This document shows, one piece after another, positions 32,609 through 42,164 of a stretch of DNA of 64,000 bases (positions are counted from its first letter, which is position 1; each line of letters starts with the position of its first letter). The notes below the pieces were generated by a model. The model searched no databases, was not told the DNA's origin, and saw only the letters and a program-made list of their open reading frames with translations. Both the position numbers and the translations under genes were made by a program. This stretch comes from Williamsia serinedens (GTDB taxonomy: Bacteria > Actinomycetota > Actinomycetes > Mycobacteriales > Mycobacteriaceae), in assembly GCF_024171725.1 (NCBI RefSeq), contig NZ_JAMTCG010000001.1, positions 496,001 through 560,000 on the forward strand, in the 5' to 3' direction.

Positions 32609-32615
32609 CGACGAG

Positions 32616-33974
32616 GTGGATCGTCGCATCATGGGCATCGAGACCGAGTTCGGCGTGACCTGCACCTTTCACGGTCATCGCCGCCTCAGCCCCGACGAGG
32701 TCGCCCGCTACCTGTTCCGACGGGTCGTGTCGTGGGGCCGGTCGTCGAACGTCTTCCTGCAGAACGGCGCGCGCCTCTACCTCGACGTGGGCTCGCACCC
32801 GGAGTACGCCACCGCCGAGTGCGACGGGTTGGTCCAGCTGATCAACCACGATCGCGCCGGCGAGCTGGTGCTGGAGGAGCTCCTCGTCGACGCCGAGCGC
32901 CGTCTCGCCGACGAGGGGATCGGCGGTGACATCTACCTGTTCAAGAACAACACCGACTCGGCCGGGAACTCCTACGGCTGCCACGAGAACTACCTGGTCG
33001 TGCGGGCGGGGGAGTTCTCGCGCATCTCCGACGTCCTGCTCCCGTTCCTGGTGACCCGCCAGCTCATCTGCGGCGCGGGCAAGGTGCTGCAGACCCCCAA
33101 GGCCGCCACCTACTGCCTGTCGCAGCGTGCCGAGCACATCTGGGAAGGCGTCTCGAGCGCGACCACCCGGTCGCGGCCGATCATCAACACCCGCGACGAG
33201 CCGCACGCCGACGCCGAGAAGTACCGGCGCCTGCACGTGATCGTCGGCGACTCGAACATGGCCGAGACCACCACGATGCTCAAGGTGGGGTCCGCCGCCC
33301 TGGTGCTCGAGATGATCGAGGCCGGGGTCTCGTTCCGGGACTTCGCCCTCGACAACCCGATCCGCGCCATCCGCGAGGTCAGCCACGACACCACCGGACG
33401 GCGTCCCGTGCGTCTCGCCGGTGGCCGCCAGGCGAGTGCGCTGGACATCCAGCGGGAGTATCACGCCCGGGCCGTCGAGCACATGCGTGACCGCCGCCCC
33501 GATCCCGAGATGGAGCTCGTCGTCGACCTGTGGGGTCGCACGCTCGACGCCGTCGAGTCGCAGGACTTCTCGTCGGTCGACACCGAGATCGACTGGGTCA
33601 TCAAGCGCAAGCTGTTCCAGCGGTACCAGGACCGCTACGACATGGATCTGGCCGACCCGAAGATCGCCCAGCTCGACCTGGCGTTCCACGACATCAAGCG
33701 GGGACGCGGTGTGTTCGACGTGATGTCACGCAAGGGGCTGGTCCGCCGGATCACCACCGACGAGGACATCAAGGCCGCGGTCGAGGAGCCACCGCAGACG
33801 ACCCGGGCCAAGCTCCGCGGCGACTTCATCGCCGCGGCGCAGAAGGCGGGCCGCGACTTCACCGTCGACTGGGTGCACCTCAAGCTCAACGACCAGGCCC
33901 AGCGGACCGTGCTGTGCAAGGACCCGTTCCGCAACGTCGACGAGCGGGTCGATCGCCTCATCGCGTCCATGTGA
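32616..33974 (+). CDS. pafA: Pup--protein ligase
   Basis: A 452-residue glutamine-synthetase-like ligase that couples deamidated Pup to substrate lysines using [12 protein letters not shown] near the N-terminus carries the metal-binding glutamates (residues 9 and 11). Shared Dop/PafA motifs are [31 protein letters not shown] and [18 protein letters not shown]. It lacks the extra Dop loop, which together with length distinguishes it from its paralogue. GTG 32616 is set by the leaderless signal. PafB follows 66 bases later under its own promoter. Confidence 0.97.
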   Translation: MDRRIMGIETEFGVTCTFHGHRRLSPDEVARYLFRRVVSWGRSSNVFLQNGARLYLDVGSHPEYATAECDGLVQLINHDRAGELVLEELLVDAERRLADEGIGGDIYLFKNNTDSAGNSYGCHENYLVVRAGEFSRISDVLLPFLVTRQLICGAGKVLQTPKAATYCLSQRAEHIWEGVSSATTRSRPIINTRDEPHADAEKYRRLHVIVGDSNMAETTTMLKVGSAALVLEMIEAGVSFRDFALDNPIRAIREVSHDTTGRRPVRLAGGRQASALDIQREYHARAVEHMRDRRPDPEMELVVDLWGRTLDAVESQDFSSVDTEIDWVIKRKLFQRYQDRYDMDLADPKIAQLDLAFHDIKRGRGVFDVMSRKGLVRRITTDEDIKAAVEEPPQTTRAKLRGDFIAAAQKAGRDFTVDWVHLKLNDQAQRTVLCKDPFRNVDERVDRLIASM

Positions 33975-34027
33975 GCACCGGCTCGACACGGCCGGTCGTG
34001 TCCGCTTCGGTGACCGTTGCCGTGCCC

Positions 34028-34033
34028 TAGGCT
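34028..34033 (+). promoter_or_regulatory. -10 element of leaderless pafB promoter
   Basis: TAGGCT is followed by 7 bases and GTG 34041. Confidence 0.6.
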
Positions 34034-34040
34034 GCGACGA

Positions 34041-35030
34041 GTGGCGACCTCCAAGATCGAACGGTTGATGAACCTCGTCATCTGCCTGTTGTCGACCGAG
34101 CACTACCTCACCGCGGACAAGATCCGGACCCTGGTCAAGGGCTACGACGACTCGAGGAGCACCGAGGCGTTCAACCGGATGTTCGAGCGCGACAAGAACG
34201 AACTCCGTGATCTCGGCATCCCGCTGGAGACCGGCCGGCACCTCGGCTCGGAGATCGAGGGCTACCGCGTCAACCGCAGTGCCTACGAGCTGCCGGCCAT
34301 CGACCTCGACCGCGACGAGTCGGCCGCGGTGACGATGGCCGCGGCGCTGTGGGACGACCCGTCGATGGCGTCGGTGGCCCGTACCGCGTTGCTGAAACTG
34401 CGCGCGGGTGGCGTCGAGCTCGTCGCCGACACCGATCTCACCGTCGGCGTGCGCGCCGCGACACCGCGCGCGATGGGGTCGGAGGCCGTCGTCGCGGTGC
34501 TCCTGCGGGCCGTCGAGAACCAGCTCCCGGTGACCTTCTCCCACCGGCCGTCGCCCACCGCCGAGCCGACCACCCGACGTCTCGAGCCGTGGGGTGTCGT
34601 CACCCACCGCGGCCGGTGGTACGTCGTCGGCCACGACCTCGACCGCGGGAAGACCCGGACGTTCCGGCTGTCGCGCATCCTCGAACCCGTCGAGATCGGG
34701 ACGGCCACGTTCACCCGCCCCGACGACGTCGACGTGCGCGCACTCGTCGCGGCGGCAGCGGGCTTCGCCGACTCCGGCGACCGCGGCGTCGCCCGGGTGT
34801 GGGTCGCCGAGGGGCGTGGGGGAGGTGTGCGCCGCGCCGCGACCGACCTCGAGCCGTCGGAGCGCGGTGGGCGTGCCGGTGCGATCGTCTCGCTGCGCGA
34901 GTGGTCGGCGGACAGCCTGGCGCGTCAGGTGGTGGGACTCGGGGAGGACGCCGTGGCGCTGGAGCCGCCGGTCCTCGTCGACCTGGTCGTCGCCGGGCTC
35001 CGCGGCGCACTCGCGGGGGCGGACGCGTGA
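34041..35030 (+). CDS. pafB: WYL-domain transcription factor PafB
   Basis: A 329-residue regulator with an N-terminal winged helix (SKIERLMNLVICLLSTEHYLTADKIRTLV) and a WYL sensor domain in the middle, including RLEPWGVVTHRGRWYVVGHD and KTRTFRLSRI. With PafC it forms the PafBC activator of the mycobacterial RecA/LexA-independent DNA damage response; earlier work tied it to the proteasome only by position. GTG 34041 follows TAGGCT by 7 bases. Its TGA overlaps the pafC GTG by four bases, so the subunits are coupled. Confidence 0.95.
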   Translation: MATSKIERLMNLVICLLSTEHYLTADKIRTLVKGYDDSRSTEAFNRMFERDKNELRDLGIPLETGRHLGSEIEGYRVNRSAYELPAIDLDRDESAAVTMAAALWDDPSMASVARTALLKLRAGGVELVADTDLTVGVRAATPRAMGSEAVVAVLLRAVENQLPVTFSHRPSPTAEPTTRRLEPWGVVTHRGRWYVVGHDLDRGKTRTFRLSRILEPVEIGTATFTRPDDVDVRALVAAAAGFADSGDRGVARVWVAEGRGGGVRRAATDLEPSERGGRAGAIVSLREWSADSLARQVVGLGEDAVALEPPVLVDLVVAGLRGALAGADA

Positions 35031-36004
35031 GCGGCGCGCCAACCCGTCTGTCGCGGTTGCTGGCGATGGTGCCGTACTTCCTCGCCCATCCCGGGGTGGC
35101 GAAGACCCAGGCCGCCGCCGACCTCGGCGTGACGCCGGCCCAGTTGCAGGACGACCTCATGCAGCTGTGGATGTGCGGCTTGCCCGGCTACTCGCCCGGC
35201 GACCTCATCGACCTCGACTTCATGGACCGCGACACCGTGGACGTCACCTTCTCGGCAGGCATGGATCGCCCCCTGCGGCTCACGCCGGCCGAGGCCTCGG
35301 TGCTCCTCATGGCGCTACGCGCATTGCTCGACATGGGCGGCGTCGTCGACCCCGACGCGGCCCAGCGTGCGATCGCCAAGATCGAGCGGGCCGTCGGCGA
35401 CGCGGCTCTGGGTTCGGCCTCGTCGACCGCACCCTCGCCTCCGGCCACGTCCGCGGACGGGTGGGACGGCGTCGTCCGCGACGCGCTGCGCACGCACCGC
35501 GCGCTGTGGTTGCGGTACTACTCGGCGTCACGGGACGCCGTGTCCGAGCGCACCGTCGACCCCATCCGCATCCAGGCCGTCGACGGACAGAGCTACCTCG
35601 AGGGGTGGTGCCGCGAGAGCGAGGGCGTCCGTCTCTTCCGCTTCGACCGCATCGACGAGGCGCGGCTGCTCGACGAACCCGCCGACGATCACGCGGCGTC
35701 GGACCGGGGGTCGTCGTCGCTCTCGCTGTTCGGCGACGACGTCGAGTCGCTGCCCACCGTCGACCTGCTCATCGAGCCGGACGTCGCCTGGGTCGTCGAC
35801 TACCACCTGATCGACGTCGTCGACCCCGGCGCCGACGGCGGACCGCTGCGCGGACGCATGACCTACGGCTCCGACGAGTGGCTGACGCGGTTCCTGCTCG
35901 GTTTCGGCGGTCGGATCCGGCCGGTCGACGCGCCCGGCGTCGGCGCGGAGATCCACCGACGCGCGCAGGCCGCCCTGCACGCGTATCCCGACGTCACGGC
36001 CTGA
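35027..36004 (+). CDS. pafC: WYL-domain transcription factor PafC
   Basis: A 325-residue partner of PafB. The N-terminal winged helix (RLSRLLAMVPYFLAHPGVAKTQAAADLGVT) is followed by the WYL-type core: ALWLRYYSASRD, ERTVDPIRIQAVDGQSYLEGWCRE, FRFDRIDEARLL. A C-terminal WCX-like domain (MTYGSDEWLTRFLLGFGG) follows. A Ser/Ala/Pro-rich linker at about residues 125-145 separates the domains. It begins at GTG 35027 on the pafB stop. The longer frame from 34349 overlaps pafB and should be ignored. Confidence 0.95.
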   Translation: MSGAPTRLSRLLAMVPYFLAHPGVAKTQAAADLGVTPAQLQDDLMQLWMCGLPGYSPGDLIDLDFMDRDTVDVTFSAGMDRPLRLTPAEASVLLMALRALLDMGGVVDPDAAQRAIAKIERAVGDAALGSASSTAPSPPATSADGWDGVVRDALRTHRALWLRYYSASRDAVSERTVDPIRIQAVDGQSYLEGWCRESEGVRLFRFDRIDEARLLDEPADDHAASDRGSSSLSLFGDDVESLPTVDLLIEPDVAWVVDYHLIDVVDPGADGGPLRGRMTYGSDEWLTRFLLGFGGRIRPVDAPGVGAEIHRRAQAALHAYPDVTA

Positions 36005-36069
36005 CCCACCGCCCGAGGAGTTCACCTCGAGCCCGGCCGACGGCTCCCGCCGGGACACCTCCCGTCCGG

Positions 36070-36075
36070 TAGCAT
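36070..36075 (+). promoter_or_regulatory. -10 element of the tatA promoter
   Basis: TAGCAT, with transcription predicted from about 36082 and ribosome site AAGGAAGG before ATG 36107. Confidence 0.4.
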
Positions 36076-36106
36076 CGGCACCAGTCGACGCGCGAAAGGA
36101 AGGCCA

Positions 36107-36379
36107 ATGGGCGCCATCCAGCCATGGCACATCATCATCGTGGTGATCGTGTTCCTCATCCTCTTCGGGTCGAAGAAGCTCCCCGACGCCGCCCGCGGCC
36201 TCGGTCGATCGATGCGCATCTTCAAGTCCGAGGTCAAGGAGATGCAGAACGACGGCAAGAAGGACGAGCACGCCGAGTCCGAGGACGTCGCTCCGCGACA
36301 GATCCCCGCACCGACCCCGACCGACTCGACCGGCCACACCACCTCGTCGCAGTCCGACGGGGAACGCCGCAGCGCCTGA
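36107..36379 (+). CDS. tatA: Sec-independent translocase subunit TatA
   Basis: A 90-residue pore-forming TatA. One N-terminal membrane helix (PWHIIIVVIVFLILFGSKKLP, with the FGSKKLP hinge) precedes an amphipathic helix (DAARGLGRSMRIFKSEVKEM) and a polar, probably disordered tail. It exports folded twin-arginine substrates with TatC, encoded next. The strong ribosome site AAGGAAGG fits a protein needed in excess over TatC. A hairpin between tatA and tatC could lower tatC expression. Confidence 0.96.
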   Translation: MGAIQPWHIIIVVIVFLILFGSKKLPDAARGLGRSMRIFKSEVKEMQNDGKKDEHAESEDVAPRQIPAPTPTDSTGHTTSSQSDGERRSA

Positions 36380-36402
36380 CCCCGCCGCACCACGTCGCTG
36401 CA

Positions 36403-36425
36403 CGCCCGGCCCGTCGGGTCGGGCG
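36403..36425 (+). terminator. Hairpin between tatA and tatC
   Basis: CGCCCGGCCC (36403-36412) pairs with GGGTCGGGCG (36416-36425) across GTC, 10 bp with one G-T. It may act as a partial terminator or mRNA processing barrier favouring tatA. Confidence 0.45.
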
Positions 36426-36470
36426 TCCCGCGTGACCGTGGTGCCCTTCCGACTGGTGGTTCCCTGACCC

Positions 36471-37460
36471 GTGGTCCGCATACCCCTGGATCCGCGCCGT
36501 CGTCGGCGTCACGTCAACCCCGACGGCACCATGTCGCTCGTCGAGCACCTGTACGAGCTCCGACGTCGACTCGTCATCTCCGTCGTCGCGATCGCGCTGA
36601 CGACGATCATCGGTTTCGTCTGGTACTCGCACGGCGTGTTCCGGATCGAGTCGCTCGGCGAATTGTTGCGCGGTCCCTACTGTTCGCTGCCGCCGAGTTC
36701 CCGCGCGACCCTCACGCCGGGCGACGAGTGCCGACTCCTCGCGACCGGACCGTTCGACCAGTTCCTGCTGCGCCTCAAGGTCGGTGCCACCGCAGGCGTC
36801 GTGCTCGCGTGTCCGGTCTGGTTCTACCAACTGTGGCAGTTCATCACCCCGGGCCTGCACAAGAACGAACGCCGCTACGGGCTGTCGTTCGTGTCCGCGG
36901 CGGCGGTGCTGTTCGTGGCCGGCACCGTGCTCGCCTACCTCGTGGTGGCGAAGGCGTTCCACTTCCTGCTCACCGTGGGCAACGACGTCCAGGTGACGGC
37001 GCTCGCCGGTGACCAGTACTTCACCTTCATGCTGCACCTGCTGATCATCTTCGGCGTCAGCTTCGAGGTCCCGCTGCTGATCATCGCCCTCAACCTCATC
37101 GGGGTCCTCAGCTACGCGCGACTCAAGGCCTGGCGGCGGGGCCTGACGTTCGGATTGTTCGTGTTCGCCGCCGTCGTCACCCCCGGCTCCGACCCGTTCA
37201 CGATGCTCGCGCTGGCGCTGGCCCTCACCGTGCTGTTCGAGCTCGCGGTGCAGTTCACCCGCATCCACGACCGCCGCAAGGCGCGCCGGGTGGGCGAGAA
37301 CTGGGACCACCTGTCCGACGAAGAGGCCTCCCCCCTGGACCACCGCCCGGAGATGGTCGGTGCGAGCTCGCCGGTGGCCGCGAGCGGACCCGTGTCGGCG
37401 AGCCCGATGACCGCGTCACGCCGACCCGTCAGCGCGTCGGACCTCGATGACGTCCTCTGA
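36471..37460 (+). CDS. tatC: Sec-independent translocase subunit TatC
   Basis: A 329-residue TatC with six predicted membrane helices; it recognises twin-arginine signal peptides. The family N-terminus [17 protein letters not shown] appears about 20 residues in; conserved later segments include [18 protein letters not shown] and [11 protein letters not shown]. The C-terminal ~60 residues are a hydrophilic Ser/Ala-rich tail. GTG 36471 is the first in-frame start with a sensible basic leader. Its end overlaps helY by 14 bases. Confidence 0.96.
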   Translation: MVRIPLDPRRRRRHVNPDGTMSLVEHLYELRRRLVISVVAIALTTIIGFVWYSHGVFRIESLGELLRGPYCSLPPSSRATLTPGDECRLLATGPFDQFLLRLKVGATAGVVLACPVWFYQLWQFITPGLHKNERRYGLSFVSAAAVLFVAGTVLAYLVVAKAFHFLLTVGNDVQVTALAGDQYFTFMLHLLIIFGVSFEVPLLIIALNLIGVLSYARLKAWRRGLTFGLFVFAAVVTPGSDPFTMLALALALTVLFELAVQFTRIHDRRKARRVGENWDHLSDEEASPLDHRPEMVGASSPVAASGPVSASPMTASRRPVSASDLDDVL

Positions 37461-40290
37461 CCCGGACCTCGACGACCTGGGAGCAGGCCCCTCCGCCCTC
37501 GTCGCCTCCCGGCCGCGGCTGCTCGAGTTCACCGATCGGCTCGACTTCGGCCTCGACCCGTTCCAGCTCGCCGCCTGCTCGGCGCTCGAGGACGGCCACG
37601 GTGTCCTGGTGTGCGCGCCGACCGGTGCCGGGAAGACGATCGTCGGCGAGTTCGCCGTCCACCTCGCGCTCGCGGCGGGCTCGAAGTGCTTCTACACCAC
37701 CCCGATCAAGGCACTGAGCAACCAGAAGTACGCCGACCTCGTCGCCGTCCACGGCCACGACGCGGTCGGCCTGCTCACCGGCGACTCGTCGATCAACCCG
37801 CACGCACCCGTGGTCGTGATGACCACCGAGGTCGTCCGCAACATGATCTACGCGAACTCGCCTGCGCTGCAGGGACTGTCGCACGTGGTCATGGACGAGG
37901 TGCACTTCCTGGCTGACCGTTTCCGCGGCGCCGTCTGGGAGGAGGTGATCCTCCACCTCGACCCGGGGGTCAAGGTGGTCAGCCTGTCGGCGACCGTCAG
38001 CAACGCCGAGGAGTTCGGCGACTGGATCAAGACCGTCCGCGGTGACACCACCGTCGTCGTCGACGAGCACCGGCCCGTCCCGCTGTGGCAGCACATGATG
38101 GTCGGCAACCGCATCCTCGACCTGTTCGACCGCAGGTCCCGGCCCGGCGCCAAGCCCGAGGTCAACCCCGAGCTGACGCGCTACATCAAGCAGCGCGAGA
38201 TGGTCGACGACCACGACCGCGTGCACGGCCGCGGGCCGCGAGCCGGGCGTGGTCGTCACGGCACCAGGGGCGGGGTCCGCACCGGCGCGGTCGTGTCGCG
38301 TCCCGACCTCATCGCCCGGCTCGACCGCGAGGGTCTGTTGCCCGCGATCACCTTCGTCTTCTCGCGCGCCGGCTGCGACGCCGCCCTCGACCAGTGTCTG
38401 CGGTCCGGGCTGAACCTGCTGCGCCCGGACGAGGCCGGCGAGGTCGAGGCGGTGGTGGAGAAGCACGTCGGGGAGTTGTCCGACGCCGACCGGGAGGTGC
38501 TGCGCGTCGACCGGTGGGCGTCGGCGCTGGCCCGGGGGTTCGCCGCACACCACGCCGGCATGCTCCCCGCCTTCCGTCACGCCGTCGAGGAACTGTTCGT
38601 GCGTGGTCTGGTGCGCGCCGTGTTCGCCACCGAGACGCTGGCCCTCGGCATCAACATGCCCGCGCGGTCGGTCGTGCTCGAACGGCTCGTGAAGTTCAAC
38701 GGCGAGGCACACGTCGACCTGACGCCGGGTGAGTTCACCCAGCTCACCGGACGCGCCGGCCGCCGGGGCATCGACGTCGAGGGCCACGCTGTGGTGGTCT
38801 GGTCACCCGAGCTGGACCCCGGTCGCGTCGCGGGGCTCGCCGGGGCGCGCACGTTCCCGCTCCGCAGCTCGTTCGCGCCGGAGTACAACATGGCGATCAA
38901 CCTCATCGATCGTGTCGGGTTCGACGGTGCCAAGAACCTGCTCGAGCGGTCGTTCGCCCAGTTCCAGGCGGACCGGTCGGTGGTCGGTCAGCATCGGCGG
39001 ATCGACGCGACGCGCGCGACCCTCCGGACGGTGGACGCCGAGCTCACCGGTCGCGCGGGCTCCCTCGGCATCGACGCCGGCGACCTCGATCCCGACCCCG
39101 CCTCCGGTCCCGACGGATACGCCGGGTTCTTCGGGTACATGCGCCTCCGCCAGAGCATCCGGGCCCGGGAACGGGACCTCAAGTTCCGGACACGGATGGA
39201 CCGGCAGGACTCCGTCGTCGACGACCTGTTCGGTCTGAAGCGTGGCCACGTCATCGCTCTGCGGGGTGGACGGCACCGCGGACTGGCGGTCGTCGTCGAA
39301 CAGGCCTCCGATCGCCGCGACCCGCGTCCACTGGTGCTCTGTGAGGACGCGTGGTGTGGCCGCGTGGGTGCTCGGGACTTCGTGAACCCGCCCGAGGTCC
39401 TCGGCGACATGCGGCTGGGCGAGCAGGTCGACCGCCGCACCGGGAAGGGCCGACGCGACCTCGCGTCGTCGTTGCGCAACACCGGTATCGAGATGCCGAG
39501 GGGTCGCCCCGCCAAGCGGGCCCCGGCCGCCGACGACGGCCAGTTGGCGGACCTGCGAGCGCGGCTGCGGGCGCACCCGGCGCACGACATCTCCGGATCC
39601 GACGAACTCTTCCGGCTCGCCGAGCGACGGGCCCGGGTCCAGCGGGACCTCGACGGCCTCGTCGAGGGGGTCCGCACCCGCACCTCGACGCTGTCGGTCA
39701 CGTTCGATCGCGTGGTCGCGGTCCTCGAGCACCTCGGATATCTCGTGCGCGACGGCGAGTCGCTGACGGTGACCGCGTCGGGCGCCGCCCTGGCGCGGGT
39801 CTACAGCGAGAGCGACCTGCTCATCTGCGAATGTCTGCGCGGTGGCATCTGGGAGGGACTGACCGCGCCGCAACTGGCCGCGGTGGTGTCGTCGACGGTG
39901 TACGAGTCCCGGCGCGACGCCTACGCCGGTGCGGACCTCGTGACGGGCGACGACGCCGTGCGCGACGCGCTCACCGCCACCCACCGTGCCTGGCGTGCGC
40001 TGTCGGTGGTCGAGGAGCGCCATCACGTGACGGTGACCCGCGAACCGGACGCCGGTTTCGCGCTCGCCACGCACCTCTGGGCGTCCGGGCGGCCGCTGGC
40101 CGAGGTGCTGGCCGTGGCCGGTGACCGCGGACGGCCGCTGCCCGCAGGCGATTTCGTGCGGTGGTCGCGGCAGGTGATCGACCTGTTGGAGCAGATCCGC
40201 ATCGCCGCGGCAGGGACGCCGGTCGCCGCGACCGCCCGCGCCGCGGCCCGCGCGGTCACCCGCGGGGTGGTTGCGGTCGAGATCGGCTGA
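37447..40290 (+). CDS. helY: Ski2-like DEVH-box RNA helicase (HelY)
   Basis: A 947-residue superfamily 2 helicase of the Ski2/Mtr4 family. Walker A APTGAGKT is at about residues 57-64, [12 protein letters not shown] as motif Ia, DEVH near residue 150, SLSATVSN as motif III, and the motif VI region [12 protein letters not shown] near residue 431. A basic insert ([15 protein letters not shown]) sits between the helicase lobes. The C-terminal half holds the KOW-like and helical DSHCT-type regions ([16 protein letters not shown]). It probably acts in RNA turnover. The 14-base overlap with tatC implies one transcript, as in M. tuberculosis (Rv2094c-Rv2092c). Confidence 0.94.
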   Translation: MTSSDPDLDDLGAGPSALVASRPRLLEFTDRLDFGLDPFQLAACSALEDGHGVLVCAPTGAGKTIVGEFAVHLALAAGSKCFYTTPIKALSNQKYADLVAVHGHDAVGLLTGDSSINPHAPVVVMTTEVVRNMIYANSPALQGLSHVVMDEVHFLADRFRGAVWEEVILHLDPGVKVVSLSATVSNAEEFGDWIKTVRGDTTVVVDEHRPVPLWQHMMVGNRILDLFDRRSRPGAKPEVNPELTRYIKQREMVDDHDRVHGRGPRAGRGRHGTRGGVRTGAVVSRPDLIARLDREGLLPAITFVFSRAGCDAALDQCLRSGLNLLRPDEAGEVEAVVEKHVGELSDADREVLRVDRWASALARGFAAHHAGMLPAFRHAVEELFVRGLVRAVFATETLALGINMPARSVVLERLVKFNGEAHVDLTPGEFTQLTGRAGRRGIDVEGHAVVVWSPELDPGRVAGLAGARTFPLRSSFAPEYNMAINLIDRVGFDGAKNLLERSFAQFQADRSVVGQHRRIDATRATLRTVDAELTGRAGSLGIDAGDLDPDPASGPDGYAGFFGYMRLRQSIRARERDLKFRTRMDRQDSVVDDLFGLKRGHVIALRGGRHRGLAVVVEQASDRRDPRPLVLCEDAWCGRVGARDFVNPPEVLGDMRLGEQVDRRTGKGRRDLASSLRNTGIEMPRGRPAKRAPAADDGQLADLRARLRAHPAHDISGSDELFRLAERRARVQRDLDGLVEGVRTRTSTLSVTFDRVVAVLEHLGYLVRDGESLTVTASGAALARVYSESDLLICECLRGGIWEGLTAPQLAAVVSSTVYESRRDAYAGADLVTGDDAVRDALTATHRAWRALSVVEERHHVTVTREPDAGFALATHLWASGRPLAEVLAVAGDRGRPLPAGDFVRWSRQVIDLLEQIRIAAAGTPVAATARAAARAVTRGVVAVEIG

Positions 40291-40351
40291 CCCGACGGGA
40301 CGGCCCGCGCCGCACGTGCCGGAGCTACCGGGGCGAGCCGGGGTGGTGCGG

Positions 40352-40357
40352 TATCTT
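40352..40357 (+). promoter_or_regulatory. -10 element upstream of the DUF4333 gene
   Basis: TATCTT predicts a leader of about 60 bases with ribosome site GGGAGGG before ATG 40424. Confidence 0.4.
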
Positions 40358-40423
40358 CGGTCGCGGACCAGGGCGTCCGCGCGCGGGTGCGGTCGCAGCG
40401 TGACGACAGTGCGGGAGGGCTCG

Positions 40424-41122
40424 ATGACCGATCCCCGGACACCGGGCCCCGCCGACGGGGGCGGGCGCGGACCCGACGAGCAGACGCAGGCGTGGCAGGA
40501 CCCGGCGCGTGCGCACGACCAGGATCAGTACGGGCAGCAGCCGCAGTACGGCGGGCACCCGGGGCAGGCCCCCTGGGGTCAGCAGGGGTATGGCCAGCAG
40601 CCGCCGCCCCAGTACGGACAGCAACCGTACGGTCAGCAGCCGCCGCCCCAGTACGGACAGCAACCGTACGGTCAGCAGCCGCCGCCGCAGTACGGACAGC
40701 AGCCCTACGGCCAGCAGCCCTACGGCCAGCAGCCCTACGCGCAGTCCGCCGGGTCGGCGCCGGGACAGGACGCGTTCGCGTCGATGGCACCGTCGAAGGC
40801 GCGCCGGCCGATGCTGTTCGGCGTCATCGGCGGGGTGGTCGCGCTCGTCGTCGTCCTGGCGATCACGGCGTTCTGGGCGCCGGGATTCGCGGTGACCACC
40901 GAGCTGTCGCGCTCGGCGGCCGAGAACGGTGTGCGGTCGATACTCGTCCGCGACTACCAGGCCACCGACGTCTCGAGCGTGCAATGCCCGGACGGGCAGA
41001 AGGTCGAGAAGGGGTCGAGCTTCCGCTGCAGCGCCACCATCGCGGGGGCACAGCAGCAGGTGACCGTCACGTTCCTCGACGACAACGGCACGTACCAGGT
41101 CGGACGGCCGGCCCCGAACTGA
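40424..41122 (+). CDS. DUF4333 membrane-anchored protein with Gln/Pro/Tyr repeats
   Basis: A 232-residue protein equivalent to Rv2091c. The first ~120 residues are low complexity, rich in Gln, Pro, Tyr and Gly, with repeated [13 protein letters not shown] units. One membrane helix follows ([22 protein letters not shown]), then a C-terminal extracytoplasmic DUF4333 domain with two cysteines ([20 protein letters not shown]) likely joined by a disulfide. Function is unknown; the disordered cytoplasmic tail suggests protein-protein contacts. ATG 40424 follows GGGAGGG. Confidence 0.85.
   Translation: MTDPRTPGPADGGGRGPDEQTQAWQDPARAHDQDQYGQQPQYGGHPGQAPWGQQGYGQQPPPQYGQQPYGQQPPPQYGQQPYGQQPPPQYGQQPYGQQPYGQQPYAQSAGSAPGQDAFASMAPSKARRPMLFGVIGGVVALVVVLAITAFWAPGFAVTTELSRSAAENGVRSILVRDYQATDVSSVQCPDGQKVEKGSSFRCSATIAGAQQQVTVTFLDDNGTYQVGRPAPN
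40595..40738 (+). repeat. 39-bp tandem repeat inside the DUF4333 gene, grading into 15-bp repeats
   Basis: Two near-identical 39-bp units (40595-40633 and 40634-40672), a third diverged unit (40673-40711), then shorter 15-bp copies. Each 39-bp unit encodes [13 protein letters not shown]. Units are multiples of three, so copy number can vary in frame. Confidence 0.8.
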
Positions 41123-41147
41123 TCCGTCGCGGTCTGACCGCTCGGGG

Positions 41148-42119
41148 TCAGAAGCGCTCGTCCCATCCGAACGCGGCGGCCACGCGGTTGACCGACGAGC
41201 CGACGCCGAGTTCCTCCACGAGCGCTGCGAGCGCATGCGGATCGGCGGGGCCGTCGGGCACCAGAGCCGGTACCGCACCGGATTCCCAGGCGATGTCGGC
41301 GTCGGTGCGCACGAACACGACGGTGCGGGCCGCGTCGAGGTAGTCGTGGGCGTCATTGATCGACGCCGCGATCCGCGCCGAGATGCGCTTGTCGCGGGCA
41401 CGCGCGGCCTCCTCCACGCCGTCGAGGTCGCCGAACTCGCGCAGGAGCTTCGCCGCGGTCTTCTCGCCGACCCCGGCGACGCCGGGCAAACCGTCGGAGG
41501 GATCGCCCCGCAGGATCGCCAACTCCGCGTACGCGCTGCCCGGATGCTGTTGCGGCACACCGTACTTCTGGGCGACCTCGTCGGGTCCGAACATCTCCGC
41601 GCGCGTCACACCGCGACCGACGTAGAGCACCCGCACGGCCACCGGGTCGTCGCGGACGACCTGCAGCAGGTCGCGGTCCCCGCTGACCACGACGACCGGG
41701 TCGTCGGTCTCCGCGTCGGCGAGCGTCCCGATCACGTCGTCGGCCTCGCAGTCGGGTGCACCCGCGCTGGCGATCCCGGCGGCGGCGAGGACGTCGGCGA
41801 TCATCGCGACCTGGGGCGTGAGCGTGTCGGGTACCTCCTCGACGAACTCCTCGCCGTCGGCGGTCGGCACCACCTCGGCGACACGGTGCGCCTTGTACGA
41901 CGGGATCAGTGCCACGCGGAACTCGGGGCGCCAGTCCACGTCGAGACACGTGACCAGTCGTCGGGGACGTTCCCGCTCCACGAGGACCGCGATCATGTCG
42001 AGGAAGCCGCGCAGTGCGTTGACGGGCCGGCCGTCGGGTGCGGTGATCTTCTCGGGGATCCCGTGGAACGCGCGGAACCAGAGGCTGGCGCCGTCGAGCA
42101 GCATCAGGGGAGCGGCCAT
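41148..42119 (-). CDS. 5'-3' exonuclease, Pol I N-terminal/FEN-like
   Basis: A 323-residue standalone structure-specific nuclease equivalent to Rv2090. Acidic metal-binding residues are in MLLDGASLWFRAFHG, TCLDVDWRPEFR, DCEADDVIGTLA and VSGDRDLLQVV. The helix-hairpin-helix GLPGVAGVGEKTAAKLLREF binds DNA. There is no polymerase domain, so it is separate from PolA. It probably processes flaps or Okazaki fragments. It starts at ATG 42119, divergent from the peptidase gene 45 bases away, and converges with the DUF4333 gene. Confidence 0.92.
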   Translation of the reverse strand: MAAPLMLLDGASLWFRAFHGIPEKITAPDGRPVNALRGFLDMIAVLVERERPRRLVTCLDVDWRPEFRVALIPSYKAHRVAEVVPTADGEEFVEEVPDTLTPQVAMIADVLAAAGIASAGAPDCEADDVIGTLADAETDDPVVVVSGDRDLLQVVRDDPVAVRVLYVGRGVTRAEMFGPDEVAQKYGVPQQHPGSAYAELAILRGDPSDGLPGVAGVGEKTAAKLLREFGDLDGVEEAARARDKRISARIAASINDAHDYLDAARTVVFVRTDADIAWESGAVPALVPDGPADPHALAALVEELGVGSSVNRVAAAFGWDERF

Positions 42120-42164
42120 GGTCGATCACTGTGCCAGACCTCGGGTCGTGACAGGCTGGACGCC

